Source: Brumicola pallidula DSM 14239 = ACAM 615
GTDB lineage: Bacteria; Pseudomonadota; Gammaproteobacteria; Enterobacterales; Alteromonadaceae
Length of the DNA: 64,000 nt
Assembly (NCBI RefSeq): GCF_000428905.1
Contig: NZ_KE386815.1
Coordinates: 62,001-126,000 of the forward strand
Direction: 5' to 3'
The first letter of the stretch is position 1; every line of letters begins with the position of its first letter. The notes beneath the pieces are model-generated. The model did no database searches. It was not told the DNA's origin and saw only the letters and a program-made list of their open reading frames with translations. Of the stretch, positions 19,083-27,310 are shown one piece after another. A program made the translations under genes and the position numbers.

Positions 19083-19568
19083 TTAAAAAGGTTCCTCTAA
19101 GCGTTTCTTGTCTTTTCTGGCATCGGTGTGCAGCGGTTTCACCCAGTTGCTGTGGCCACTAACGTGTGTTTTATATTGTAACTTGCCAAATGTCGTCATA
19201 ATGAGTCCGATAGGCGTTATTACCACATAAAAAATCAGAGCTAAAATAAGCTTCGTATTAAACCATCCCAGCACCGATGCAATGATCATCCACCCATAGT
19301 ATGGATAATAAATGCCTTTTGGGAACACCCAATAAAGTAACATCATGACGGTGCTAATGCCCGCAGGCCAATACGGCGCAGCGTGCCCAAACAGCCAGGG
19401 TAACAGCAGCATAAAAACACTAGGAACAGCAATGGACATCGTTAATGCAAAAGCGCGCATGGCTTTAATATCGTTTTTATTAGCGAGCGGTAACATGATT
19501 TTTTTCACTGCGTTTTTCACTACACTTGTCACTGCACTTGTCATTACACTTGCCACTGCATTTTTCAT
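19083..19568 (-). CDS. SxtJ-family membrane protein
   Basis: An integral membrane protein with about three hydrophobic segments (residues about 37-60, 63-78 and 85-118) and a basic C-terminal tail (KDKKRLEEPF). Position between a NodU/SxtI-type carbamoyltransferase and a 50-residue DUF5989-like protein identifies it as the SxtJ family, whose function is unknown. A TTG at 19577 would overlap the carbamoyltransferase stop, but the ATG at 19568 has AAGGA 9 nt upstream and is preferred (161 residues). Its first 22 residues are encoded by five degenerate 12-nt tandem units (19503-19562), giving a four-residue repeat such as NAVA, SVMT, SAVT. This extension is not expected in the family. Confidence 0.78.
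   Translation of the reverse strand: MKNAVASVMTSAVTSVVKNAVKKIMLPLANKNDIKAMRAFALTMSIAVPSVFMLLLPWLFGHAAPYWPAGISTVMMLLYWVFPKGIYYPYYGWMIIASVLGWFNTKLILALIFYVVITPIGLIMTTFGKLQYKTHVSGHSNWVKPLHTDARKDKKRLEEPF
19503..19562 (-). repeat. Five 12-nt tandem units encoding the SxtJ N-terminus
   Basis: On the minus strand five consecutive 12-nt units (for example AGTGCAGTGACA, AGTGTAGTGAAA) encode the tetrapeptides NAVA, SVMT, SAVT, SVVK and NAVK. The unit is a multiple of 3, so copy-number change would not break the frame. Confidence 0.85.
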
Positions 19569-19573
19569 CCCTA

Positions 19574-21490
19574 TCAATCCTTTTCAAACGTAACTGTTTT
19601 AGCTGCTTGTATTTGCTCATCTGGTTGCTCAGACTTTAACAGCATAATATTTTGCATCACCAACACGTCCATATCAGTGGCTAAAAAACAACGTATTGCA
19701 TCATCAGGACTGCAAACCGGTGGCTCACCTCTGACGTTAAAGGACGTATTGATGACCATGCCAACACCAGTTAGCTTTTTAAACTCAGTAATAAGGCGAT
19801 GAAACTTAGGATTCGTTGCTTTGTGCACAGTTTGTACTCTTGCCGAGTTATCAACATGTGTAATAGCGGGCACAGAGCTTCTAATTTGCTGCAGCTTATC
19901 GAGTCCCGTGGCTAGCTGATTGTCTAACGCAACACAATGTTCTTTTTTCACCCTAGCCACAAGCAACATATACGGACTAGCAACATCCATCTCAAACCAG
20001 TCACTAACATCTTCACTTAGTACGGCTGGCGCAAATGGTCGAAACGATTCTCGCTGTTTAATTTTGAGATTCATCTGAGACTGCATTTGAGTATTGCGCG
20101 CATCACCAATGATAGAGCGATTGCCTAAAGCTCGAGGACCGAACTCCATAGCATCTTGAAACCAACCGACCACCTTGCCCTCATCAAGATAGGCTGCAAC
20201 CTGCTTGAATAAAAATTCATCGGGCACTACAGAAAAGGGTAACGACTTGTTTTCACAGGCAAACTGCACTTGCGCGGACGTAAACTCACAGCCCAAAAAG
20301 GCGCCATTCATGTGATCAAGCTGAGCTACGTCATTTGACGCATTACTCACTACTAATGCTTTTTTTGTTTTTTGATAATACTTATGCCATACCTGCAGCG
20401 CTGCACCAACGGCACTGCCTGCATCGCCTGCAGCCGGCTGTATCCAAATGTGTTTGAACGGCCCTTCCCGACTTAATCTGCCGTTTGAAACACAATTCAA
20501 CGCAACACCGCCCGCTAAACACAGGTTCTCGCACTGTGTTTGTTGGTGTAAGTACGCTGCAATCTTCAACACAATCTCTTCGGTGACCATTTGAATAGAG
20601 CGTGCAAGGTTCATTTGTTTTTGCGTTGTTTGACTATCATAGCCATGCGCAGGGCCCTCAAACAGAGCATGAAATTTGGCGTTAGTCATGGTTTTACCCG
20701 CGGCATAGTCAAAATAGTCCATGTCTAGCGAGAAGCTGCCATCGTCTCTTATATGAATCAACTTTTGCTTAATTAAATCAACATATATAGGCTCACCATA
20801 AGGTGCTAGGCCCATCAGCTTATATTCGCCACTGTTAACTTTAAAGCCGCAATACTGGGTAAATGCGGAATATAGCAGACCCAGCGAATGTGGAAAGTGT
20901 ATTTCAAATAGCGGTGTTAGTTCACCTAATTTACCTCGCCAAGCCGACGATGTTGCCCATTCGCCAACGCCGTCAAGGCACAGCACCGCAGCATCAGTAA
21001 ACGGACTGGGAAAATATGCTGCCGCAGCATGCGATTCATGATGCTCACAAAAAAGCAATTGCGGCACTTTGGGCTTTTTTTCTTTATTCACTTCATCATG
21101 ATACAAAGTGCCGTTCGCTTGTGCTCGCTGTTGATGGATTAACTTGCGTAACTCACTGCGCAATACAGACTTTAAATAAAGCTTCTCTTTCATCCAAATA
21201 GGCATAGCACGTAAAAATGACAAAAAGCCTTTTGGCGCTGTGGCTAAGTAGGTTTCTAACAAACGTTCAAATTTGAGTAATGGTTTATCGTAAAAAACCA
21301 CTGCGTCGATGCTTTGTAAGTCGGTATGCGTGCTTTGCAAGCAATATTGGATTGCCTGGGTGGGGAAATCAGGATCGTGCTTAATGCGACTAAAGCGTTC
21401 TTCTTGCACCGCACATTGAATATCACCATCGACAATTAACGCCGCTGCGCTGTCGTGATAGAAAGCTGACATCCCTAAAATTTTGATCAT
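19574..21490 (-). CDS. NodU/CmcH/SxtI-family O-carbamoyltransferase
   Basis: A cytoplasmic carbamoyltransferase that moves carbamoyl from carbamoyl phosphate, via carbamoyl-adenylate, to a hydroxyl group of sugars, antibiotics or toxins. The N-terminal Kae1/ASKHA-like domain begins ILGMSAFYHDSAAALIVDG and contains the metal-binding HHESHAAAAY motif (about residues 150-160). The C-terminal carbamoyltransferase domain has EFGPRALGNRSIIGD (near 448-462) and FRPFAPAVL. Length of 638 residues is close to SxtI/NodU types. First gene of the operon carbamoyltransferase-sxtJ-DUF5989-GH13-GH31; the next ATG is 5 nt after its stop. Its acceptor is not evident: the operon suggests a glucan- or envelope-linked hydroxyl, which is inference. 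Confidence 0.9.
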   Translation of the reverse strand: MIKILGMSAFYHDSAAALIVDGDIQCAVQEERFSRIKHDPDFPTQAIQYCLQSTHTDLQSIDAVVFYDKPLLKFERLLETYLATAPKGFLSFLRAMPIWMKEKLYLKSVLRSELRKLIHQQRAQANGTLYHDEVNKEKKPKVPQLLFCEHHESHAAAAYFPSPFTDAAVLCLDGVGEWATSSAWRGKLGELTPLFEIHFPHSLGLLYSAFTQYCGFKVNSGEYKLMGLAPYGEPIYVDLIKQKLIHIRDDGSFSLDMDYFDYAAGKTMTNAKFHALFEGPAHGYDSQTTQKQMNLARSIQMVTEEIVLKIAAYLHQQTQCENLCLAGGVALNCVSNGRLSREGPFKHIWIQPAAGDAGSAVGAALQVWHKYYQKTKKALVVSNASNDVAQLDHMNGAFLGCEFTSAQVQFACENKSLPFSVVPDEFLFKQVAAYLDEGKVVGWFQDAMEFGPRALGNRSIIGDARNTQMQSQMNLKIKQRESFRPFAPAVLSEDVSDWFEMDVASPYMLLVARVKKEHCVALDNQLATGLDKLQQIRSSVPAITHVDNSARVQTVHKATNPKFHRLITEFKKLTGVGMVINTSFNVRGEPPVCSPDDAIRCFLATDMDVLVMQNIMLLKSEQPDEQIQAAKTVTFEKD

Positions 21491-21582
21491 TAAGCCAAAT
21501 CTGTTTACAAACGTGGTGCTAGTTTACCGATATTTTTGATGTGGACTAGTCTAAAACAAGCATTTTGCCAGATTTTCGCACA

Positions 21583-21594
21583 GCATACGTATGC
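21583..21594. promoter_or_regulatory. Candidate LacI-type operator 2 (perfect palindrome GCATACGTATGC)
   Basis: A perfect 12-bp palindrome in the centre of the 199-bp region between the carbamoyltransferase (minus) and the first SGNH hydrolase (plus), 93 and 96 bp from the two start codons. It is the symmetric form of the sites at 12697 and 33932, so one repressor dimer could control both transcripts. Confidence 0.75.
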
Positions 21595-21689
21595 AACAAG
21601 CTATTAACATGATTTTCACTCAGATTTTAGGATAAACTTACCTGCATAACCATCATTTACAAGCAACATACCAAGGTACTTGAGCAACT

Positions 21690-23690
21690 ATGTCGGCTAA
21701 AAATAAAAACAATCTACGACAAAATGCTTCGAGCATGCGAAAGGCTTCGATTCAACAAAAGCGTCCTATTTTTTATGTCATTGCCGTGTTATTGCCTTTT
21801 GCAATGCTGCTGTTAGTTGAAGGTGTGTTGCGTATTACTGGCTTCGGCCATTCCTATCCTTTATTTATCACGTCGAATTATAGCCAAGACTATTTACAAC
21901 CTAATCCCGATGTCGTGAAACGTTTTTTCCATCAGCCACTGTTTGCTCCGCCCGTGGGTCCCGATACATTTTTATTTGCACAAAACAAAGACCCCGACAG
22001 TATTCGTATCGTGTTAATGGGAGGCTCAACGGCTGCAGGCTTTCCATACGGGCGATTCGGCTCGCCCGCCGGTATGTTAAATCAGCGTGTTAAGGCACAG
22101 TTTCCAAATAGCCGTATTGAAATTATCTCGGTCGCGATGGCCAGTATCAATAGTTATGCCTTGCTTGATTTTGTTGATGAAGTCATTGCTATTGAGCCTG
22201 ATGCGGTGCTTATTTACGCTGGCCACAATGAATACTTAGGCATCATGGGCGTAGGCTCGATGTACGCCTCGAACGGCAGCCATGCAGCCAACTTACTATT
22301 TTTAATAGTAAAAGAGTGGCGAACTTTTCAGTTAATGCAATCGCTTTACTACGGACTTTTTCAATCTTCAGCTGATAAGGAACATAGCAGGCTTGATCAC
22401 AGCGGTAGCTCGCGCACGGTAATGGCGTCGGTAGCGAAGGAAAAAGACATTGCATTTGCCTCAGTATTATTTGAACAGGGTGCACAACAATTTGAGCAGA
22501 ACTTACTTGCCATTCAATCTGCATTAATAACGGCGAATATTCCTGTGTATGTGTCAACCATTGCGTCTAATGAGAAGGACCTGCCGCCATTTTCATCGAG
22601 CAATACGGTCGAAGAACAGCAATTTGTTGATAACGCAAATACTCGCTCTAACAGACGCATTATTCAACAAGGCGTAACGCTATTAAACAAGGGCAGTACG
22701 TCTGCTACCCTTGCCTATGAAGTGGCTAAGGCAATGTCACTTGAAAATGATCAACGTGCTGCCGAGTTTTTTTTATTGGCCAACAACTATGATCTTTTGC
22801 GTTTTAGAGCGCCATCTATATTTAACGATATTATAAGAAAGACAGCCAACAGTCAGGACTTAAGCTTCTTAGTGGATAGCGAGCGTGCAATAAGGAACGA
22901 CACTAGTGACGGCATTATCGGCGCCAAACATATGTTAGAACATTTACATCCAACAGCCCGTGGATACTTTTTAATTGCGGATGCTTTTTATCAGCAACTC
23001 CTTGACAACAGCGCCTTTGAGAACAGCGCCCTTGAGAGCAGAGTACTTGAGAATAAAACACTTGAAAACCGAATACTTCAAAGTAGCCCACTTGAAAATA
23101 ATCCGTTCAGCACACCAAACAACGTCAAAGTCGCTTTACTAGACTTACTGTCGATTGAACACGCCTGGCGCAATATGCCGCTTTCGGATGTTGACCAACT
23201 CGTAGGGGACTATAAAATTCAGATACTCACCTCAGATTATCCTTTTACCGATATCAAAAAAAGGGTGGCGCTACCGAGCAACAAAACCGCGCTGGAGCAA
23301 ATAGCAAAAAGAAGAATTGAAGGCGAGTCTTGGCTCACCAGCCAACAGGCCCTTTTATTACTGCTACAGCAACAAGGAAACATCAGTGAAGCGGCGAAAG
23401 CTGCTGGTGTGCTGTATGACGCTTTACCAAATGAAAATGAAGTAGCGCGAATAGCCAGCTTGTTATACCTACAAATTGATGAGTTTGGCTTAGCCGAGTT
23501 TTATGCAAGGCGGGCTTTGCTAGTTAGCAACAATGGGGCAACCATGAATGCCAATTACTACCTAACCTTAGCCGAAATTGTGTTTAAGTCAGGCGATGTG
23601 TTGGAGGCTATTTCTGTATTAAACAGGCTACTGGAAATTGAGCCCGATAATAAACGTGCTATGGCAATTAAGCAGCAGATTAGCTCCTAG
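21690..23690 (+). CDS. Membrane-anchored SGNH/GDSL hydrolase with C-terminal TPR-like region, copy 1
   Basis: N-terminal anchor (about residues 28-50, ...FYVIAVLLPFAMLLLVEG) followed by an extracytoplasmic SGNH hydrolase domain. Block I is GGSTAAGFPYG with nucleophile S113. The Asn block appears as AGHNEYLG (N180). The His block is HLHPTARGY (H420). The acid normally preceding this His is replaced by the context LEHLHP, so catalysis is likely but unproven. The C-terminal 150 residues look like TPR-type helical repeats (VLNRLLEIEPDNKRA). An insertion of about 35 residues (438-472) is encoded by seven 15-nt repeats. SGNH proteins remove or transfer acyl groups on glycans or lipids. Divergent from the carbamoyltransferase operon across the shared operator. 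Confidence 0.83.
   Translation: MSAKNKNNLRQNASSMRKASIQQKRPIFYVIAVLLPFAMLLLVEGVLRITGFGHSYPLFITSNYSQDYLQPNPDVVKRFFHQPLFAPPVGPDTFLFAQNKDPDSIRIVLMGGSTAAGFPYGRFGSPAGMLNQRVKAQFPNSRIEIISVAMASINSYALLDFVDEVIAIEPDAVLIYAGHNEYLGIMGVGSMYASNGSHAANLLFLIVKEWRTFQLMQSLYYGLFQSSADKEHSRLDHSGSSRTVMASVAKEKDIAFASVLFEQGAQQFEQNLLAIQSALITANIPVYVSTIASNEKDLPPFSSSNTVEEQQFVDNANTRSNRRIIQQGVTLLNKGSTSATLAYEVAKAMSLENDQRAAEFFLLANNYDLLRFRAPSIFNDIIRKTANSQDLSFLVDSERAIRNDTSDGIIGAKHMLEHLHPTARGYFLIADAFYQQLLDNSAFENSALESRVLENKTLENRILQSSPLENNPFSTPNNVKVALLDLLSIEHAWRNMPLSDVDQLVGDYKIQILTSDYPFTDIKKRVALPSNKTALEQIAKRRIEGESWLTSQQALLLLLQQQGNISEAAKAAGVLYDALPNENEVARIASLLYLQIDEFGLAEFYARRALLVSNNGATMNANYYLTLAEIVFKSGDVLEAISVLNRLLEIEPDNKRAMAIKQQISS
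23001..23105 (+). repeat. Seven 15-nt tandem units inside SGNH hydrolase 1
   Basis: Seven contiguous degenerate units with core CTTGAGAAC (e.g. CTTGACAACAGCGCC) encode the five-residue pattern L-E-N-x-x. The units begin at 23001, 23016, 23031, 23046, 23061, 23076 and 23091. The paralogue at 23776-25626 lacks the stretch, so it is an in-frame insertion/expansion after the catalytic His. Confidence 0.9.
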
Positions 23691-23775
23691 TCTCTGCCTT
23701 GTAAGCAGCTTTAGTGTATTCAATAAAAGGGTGCAAACAGCTATTTACAGTGACGTGAAAAAGCAACCCAAATAA

Positions 23776-25626
23776 ATGAAATTGAGCAAGATGAAAAAAA
23801 CAAATATGAAACACAATAAGTCAGCACCAGCAAGTCGACAGCGATTTATTTTCTATATCATTGCCCTATTCATTCCCCTGCTATTTTTTGTGGTCCTCGA
23901 GGTAGGTCTGCGGCTTGTTGGCTTTGGGCAACAAGTGCCGCTGTTTATTGAGAATCCGGCGCACCCAAGCTATCAATTGCCGCGGCCCGATGTGATGAGC
24001 CGTTACTTTCCTATAAATGCACCAACTCCGTCCGTGACGATGGAAGCCAATTTTATTCTTAAGCAGAAACCCAAGAACGGCTACCGAGTAATTGTGCAGG
24101 GAGGAAGCACTGCCGCTGGGTTTCCTTATGGTTTAGGCGCGAGTATTGCAGGAACGCTTGATCAGCGCCTAAAGCCGAGCATGCCGGGCAGATATGTTGA
24201 GGTTCTTAATACCGCCATGTCTGCTATTAATAGTTACACTCTGCTTGATTTTGCTGACGAAATCATTGCTCAACAACCCGATGTTGTATTAATTTATGCG
24301 GGACACAACGAGTTTTTAGGTATTTTAGGGGTAGGCTCAAACTATACGGCAATGGGATCGGGTATTACCACACGATGGTTTCTATCATTAAAAGATTATC
24401 GCGTTTTTCAACTACTGCAACGCGTGTACTTTGGACTCTCTAGTTCAGATGGATCGTCCAGTGTCGCAGTAAACACCGATCCGAAAGACATTTTAAAAGA
24501 CATATCAACAGAGCTTCAAAGCGGACAGCAATCTCGCACATTTATGGCGAAGGTCGCTAAAAACAAAGCAATTGCCAAAGATTCCAGCATTTATTATGCG
24601 GGCCTTGAGCAATTTGAAAGCAACATGTCGGCACTATTGGCTAAATATAGCAAGGCCGGTATTCAGGTTTATATATCAACCATTGCAAGTAATCATGCGG
24701 ATCAAGCGCCTTTTTCTAGTTTGCCAATTGAGTCTAGGTTTAGCAACACGACTACGGCACTTTTTGACAATACGGCTGGTTTAAATCAACAGCAGCGTAT
24801 TCAAGATTTACAATCTGCATCAAGCACACTGTCCTCATCTACCTCAGCGGATTTACACTTTAAGATTGCTAAACTTGCGCTACAGTTGCAGCAAGTGCAA
24901 ATAGCAAAAAACCACTTTGCGCTAGCTGTTGAGCATGACCAATTGCGTTTTAGAGCTCCTTTAGCCATAAACGAGATTATTCGTAAGCTCGCAATGCAGA
25001 ACAGTGCCGTGTTAGTCGATTCAGAAAACCAGCTTGCTATTCGCAGCCCAAAAGGCATTGTTGGCAGCAGCATGATGTTGGAACATCTGCACCCTAATCT
25101 GCAGGGCTACTTTGTGATCTCAAACGCGTTTTACCAGTCGATGGTAGAAAATGCCAACATAAAACCCTTTGCTAATGTGAGCATAGAGCGCGCTTGGGCT
25201 GAGCGCTTGATGCTGGCTCAGGAGGAATATTATGGCTTTGCTACCATTTTGAATTTGCTCTCTGACTACCCTTTTACAACACAAGCAACCACACCGTCAC
25301 TGCCCAAACCAGCCGACTGGCAACAACAAGCGGGTCAAGACTTTTTCCTCAAAAAAACCTCTTGGCTGCAGATGATGCAATTGAGTCTTAATCGTTACCA
25401 AAGCGAAGATGATCAAAGAATGGTGGCGAAAACCATTCAAATTTTAGCCGATGCGCTACCGCACAATGGCTTGTATAACTTACAAATAGCTGAAATAAAG
25501 TTTAAGCAGAAGCGTTTAAACGAATCTTTATATTATTATCAACGCGCAAAATTAGCCGGGGCTATAGGCATAGCAATAGACGGTAATATTGCGTTGATTG
25601 AGAGGGCGTTGCCTAACATTCACTAG
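23776..25626 (+). CDS. Membrane-anchored SGNH/GDSL hydrolase with TPR-like region, copy 2
   Basis: Paralogue of the preceding gene, 85 nt downstream and probably in the same transcript. Same design: positively charged N-terminus, membrane anchor (about residues 28-50), SGNH domain with GGSTAAGFPYG (S111), AGHNEFLGILGVGSNY (N178) and EHLHPNLQGYF (H439), then helical TPR-like repeats to residue 616. The copies share the whole architecture but are clearly diverged, so the duplication is not recent. Several in-frame Met codons crowd the N-terminus (23776, 23791, 23806); the true start is uncertain by up to about 10 residues. Two copies side by side suggest they form a pair or act on different acceptors (inference). 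Confidence 0.82.
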   Translation: MKLSKMKKTNMKHNKSAPASRQRFIFYIIALFIPLLFFVVLEVGLRLVGFGQQVPLFIENPAHPSYQLPRPDVMSRYFPINAPTPSVTMEANFILKQKPKNGYRVIVQGGSTAAGFPYGLGASIAGTLDQRLKPSMPGRYVEVLNTAMSAINSYTLLDFADEIIAQQPDVVLIYAGHNEFLGILGVGSNYTAMGSGITTRWFLSLKDYRVFQLLQRVYFGLSSSDGSSSVAVNTDPKDILKDISTELQSGQQSRTFMAKVAKNKAIAKDSSIYYAGLEQFESNMSALLAKYSKAGIQVYISTIASNHADQAPFSSLPIESRFSNTTTALFDNTAGLNQQQRIQDLQSASSTLSSSTSADLHFKIAKLALQLQQVQIAKNHFALAVEHDQLRFRAPLAINEIIRKLAMQNSAVLVDSENQLAIRSPKGIVGSSMMLEHLHPNLQGYFVISNAFYQSMVENANIKPFANVSIERAWAERLMLAQEEYYGFATILNLLSDYPFTTQATTPSLPKPADWQQQAGQDFFLKKTSWLQMMQLSLNRYQSEDDQRMVAKTIQILADALPHNGLYNLQIAEIKFKQKRLNESLYYYQRAKLAGAIGIAIDGNIALIERALPNIH

Positions 25627-25680
25627 CCCCTTTAACTAAGCTAAGCACATGAAAATGGTCCGATTGCTTGCTATATGCAT

Positions 25681-25995
25681 TTACTCGACAACAGTTGTAA
25701 ATTTATTTTCGCAAGAGACCACCGCTGCACATAAACCACTGAAAACTAAAATACAGATCGAAGAAACGACTCCCCAGACTGAAATCATAAGCGCTGGTCC
25801 ACTATTTCTCTGTATCGTCATGGTCGCGCCGTTACCAAGTTCTGTAGTTCCACCTGGACCAGCAAAAGTAAGATAAAAACCTATACAAATAGCGCTTATC
25901 GCTAAAAGATAACTTAGGACACCCAAAACACGAGAGACGATAAGTAAACCGCCAAGGTTTTTAGTTTTTATTTTTGAGTATGGATAAAGTTTCAT
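25681..25995 (-). CDS. Hypothetical small membrane protein (two transmembrane segments)
   Basis: 104 residues with two hydrophobic helices (about residues 16-45 and 68-95) separated by a polar loop rich in Gly/Thr, and a basic N-terminus (MKLYPYSKIKTKN). I do not recognise the family. It is probably real: AAAGGA sits 6 nt before the ATG, the hydrophobic pattern is coherent, and it occupies the gap convergent with SGNH hydrolase 2. No visible link to glucan use. Confidence 0.6.
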   Translation of the reverse strand: MKLYPYSKIKTKNLGGLLIVSRVLGVLSYLLAISAICIGFYLTFAGPGGTTELGNGATMTIQRNSGPALMISVWGVVSSICILVFSGLCAAVVSCENKFTTVVE

Positions 25996-26239
25996 ATTAT
26001 TCCTTTAATTAAAACTAAGGCCTTGCTGAGCTGCGCAGAATAGTTGGCTATAAGCGCGAAGCGATGACCAGCTGTTAAATTTCCGTTTAAAAAAACTTAT
26101 TGCATTGCACTTAAGTCAAAACGCTATGAATAGCAACAGATATCGAGATTGATAAAGTAGGTCTGGCGGACATTTAAAGCCTAGGATCCAAACTTTTGGA
26201 AGCTCAGCGGCAGGCTGTTTCGAGTAATTAATGGATAAA
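25996..26239. other. Intergenic region without recognisable gene
   Basis: About 240 bases upstream of the small membrane protein and downstream of the pullulanase terminator. They should hold the promoter of the small gene; no other structure stands out. Confidence 0.35.
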
Positions 26240-26267
26240 AAAAACCAGCGACATTCGCTGGTTTTTC
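26240..26267 (-). terminator. Rho-independent terminator after pullulanase
   Basis: AAACCAGCGA and TCGCTGGTTT pair around a CAT loop with A and T tracts on both sides, 36 nt past the pullulanase stop. Confidence 0.85.
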
Positions 26268-26302
26268 ATTATAAGCTTTTCTCAAAGCTCTCTAGGGACA
26301 CA

Positions 26303-27310
26303 CTATTCTACTGGCGTTACCGTCACCTTAGGTGATTTTGCATCGGGTCCTTGAACCTTAAATTGATACAAACCAGCCGCGGGGGCAGCAATCGTCAAAT
26401 TTGCGCTATTGCCGTCTTGGAACATGACTTTAGGCTCGCCTAGGGTAACTGCAGCAGTATCCTCTGCTACAGCTCCTAGGTTATACGTTGCCCAGTCACT
26501 CGTTGCCACTTTAAAGTTAACGTCTGCGCCATCTAAGTTAATGTTTACCGTATAAACACCGGCACCTTGATAAACTAGCGGGTCGGTTTCACCCCAGCCA
26601 TTCAGGCTACCGCGGATAAAGACCGTGTTAGCGCCAAAGAACTGCTCGTTAAAGACTCTGATTTTTGGCTCGTCTACGTTTGTACTATCAAAGATAAACA
26701 CATACTTGCCTGCTTCAGCGACATCAATCACAATATTACTGCCGTTTTCAATGAGGGGCAGGTCTTGACCTAATACCACTAAATCATCGGCATCGTCTTC
26801 ACTGAATGCGCCTAAATTAGGCGCAGCCCAGCCTTCGTTAGCCACTTTGAACTGATACTCTTCAGCACCAAGGTCAACCGCAACAGAATACAAACGACCA
26901 CCATCATAACTGAATTCGTTATCGAGTCCCCAACCGTTCATGCCACCGCGCAAGAAGATAGGATTGCCGACATAAGGTTCCTCATTAACAATGGTAAGGG
27001 TTGCTGCATCGGCATCCCTCGCATTGAAGCTAAACACATAGCTTGCATCAACACTGGGTGTAAAGGTCATATTGCCTTGACCACTAAATACGTCTTTTTC
27101 AAGCGCTTCAGTCACTTCAGGATCCGCATTATTACCGTAATCAACGGACGACCAATCAGCAGATGCTATCTTAAATGCATAAGTGGTTTCGCCAGTAAGT
27201 GCAATGGCTACTTCATATACGCCATCGCCCTTATAGCTCATTGCATCGGCTTCACCCCAACCATTCATTTCACCACGCAAGTAAACTGCAGTATCGCCAA
27301 ATGGAACGAT
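26303..27310 (-). repeat. Three tandem ~338-bp modules at the pullulanase C-terminus
   Basis: Protein-level repeats begin at about 27310, 26970 and 26632 on the minus strand. Each has a RGxMNGWG-type opening, a Y-x-G-x-G/R-x-Y turn and a FKVA.. strand followed by W. They are diverged at the DNA level, so they are old duplications. Confidence 0.75.

Noticed and set aside
23001-23105. Pentapeptide-repeat (A[DN]LXX) fold for the 15-nt repeat segment
   Set aside because: The central Leu/Phe is regular, but the residue two before it is Ser/Arg/Lys rather than the small Ala/Cys needed, and seven turns is short; I treat it as a simple tandem repeat.
25649-25876. 75-residue frame with a possible signal peptide opposite the small membrane protein
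   Set aside because: The minus-strand frame has a good ribosome-binding site and two coherent transmembrane helices; the plus frame is its shadow.
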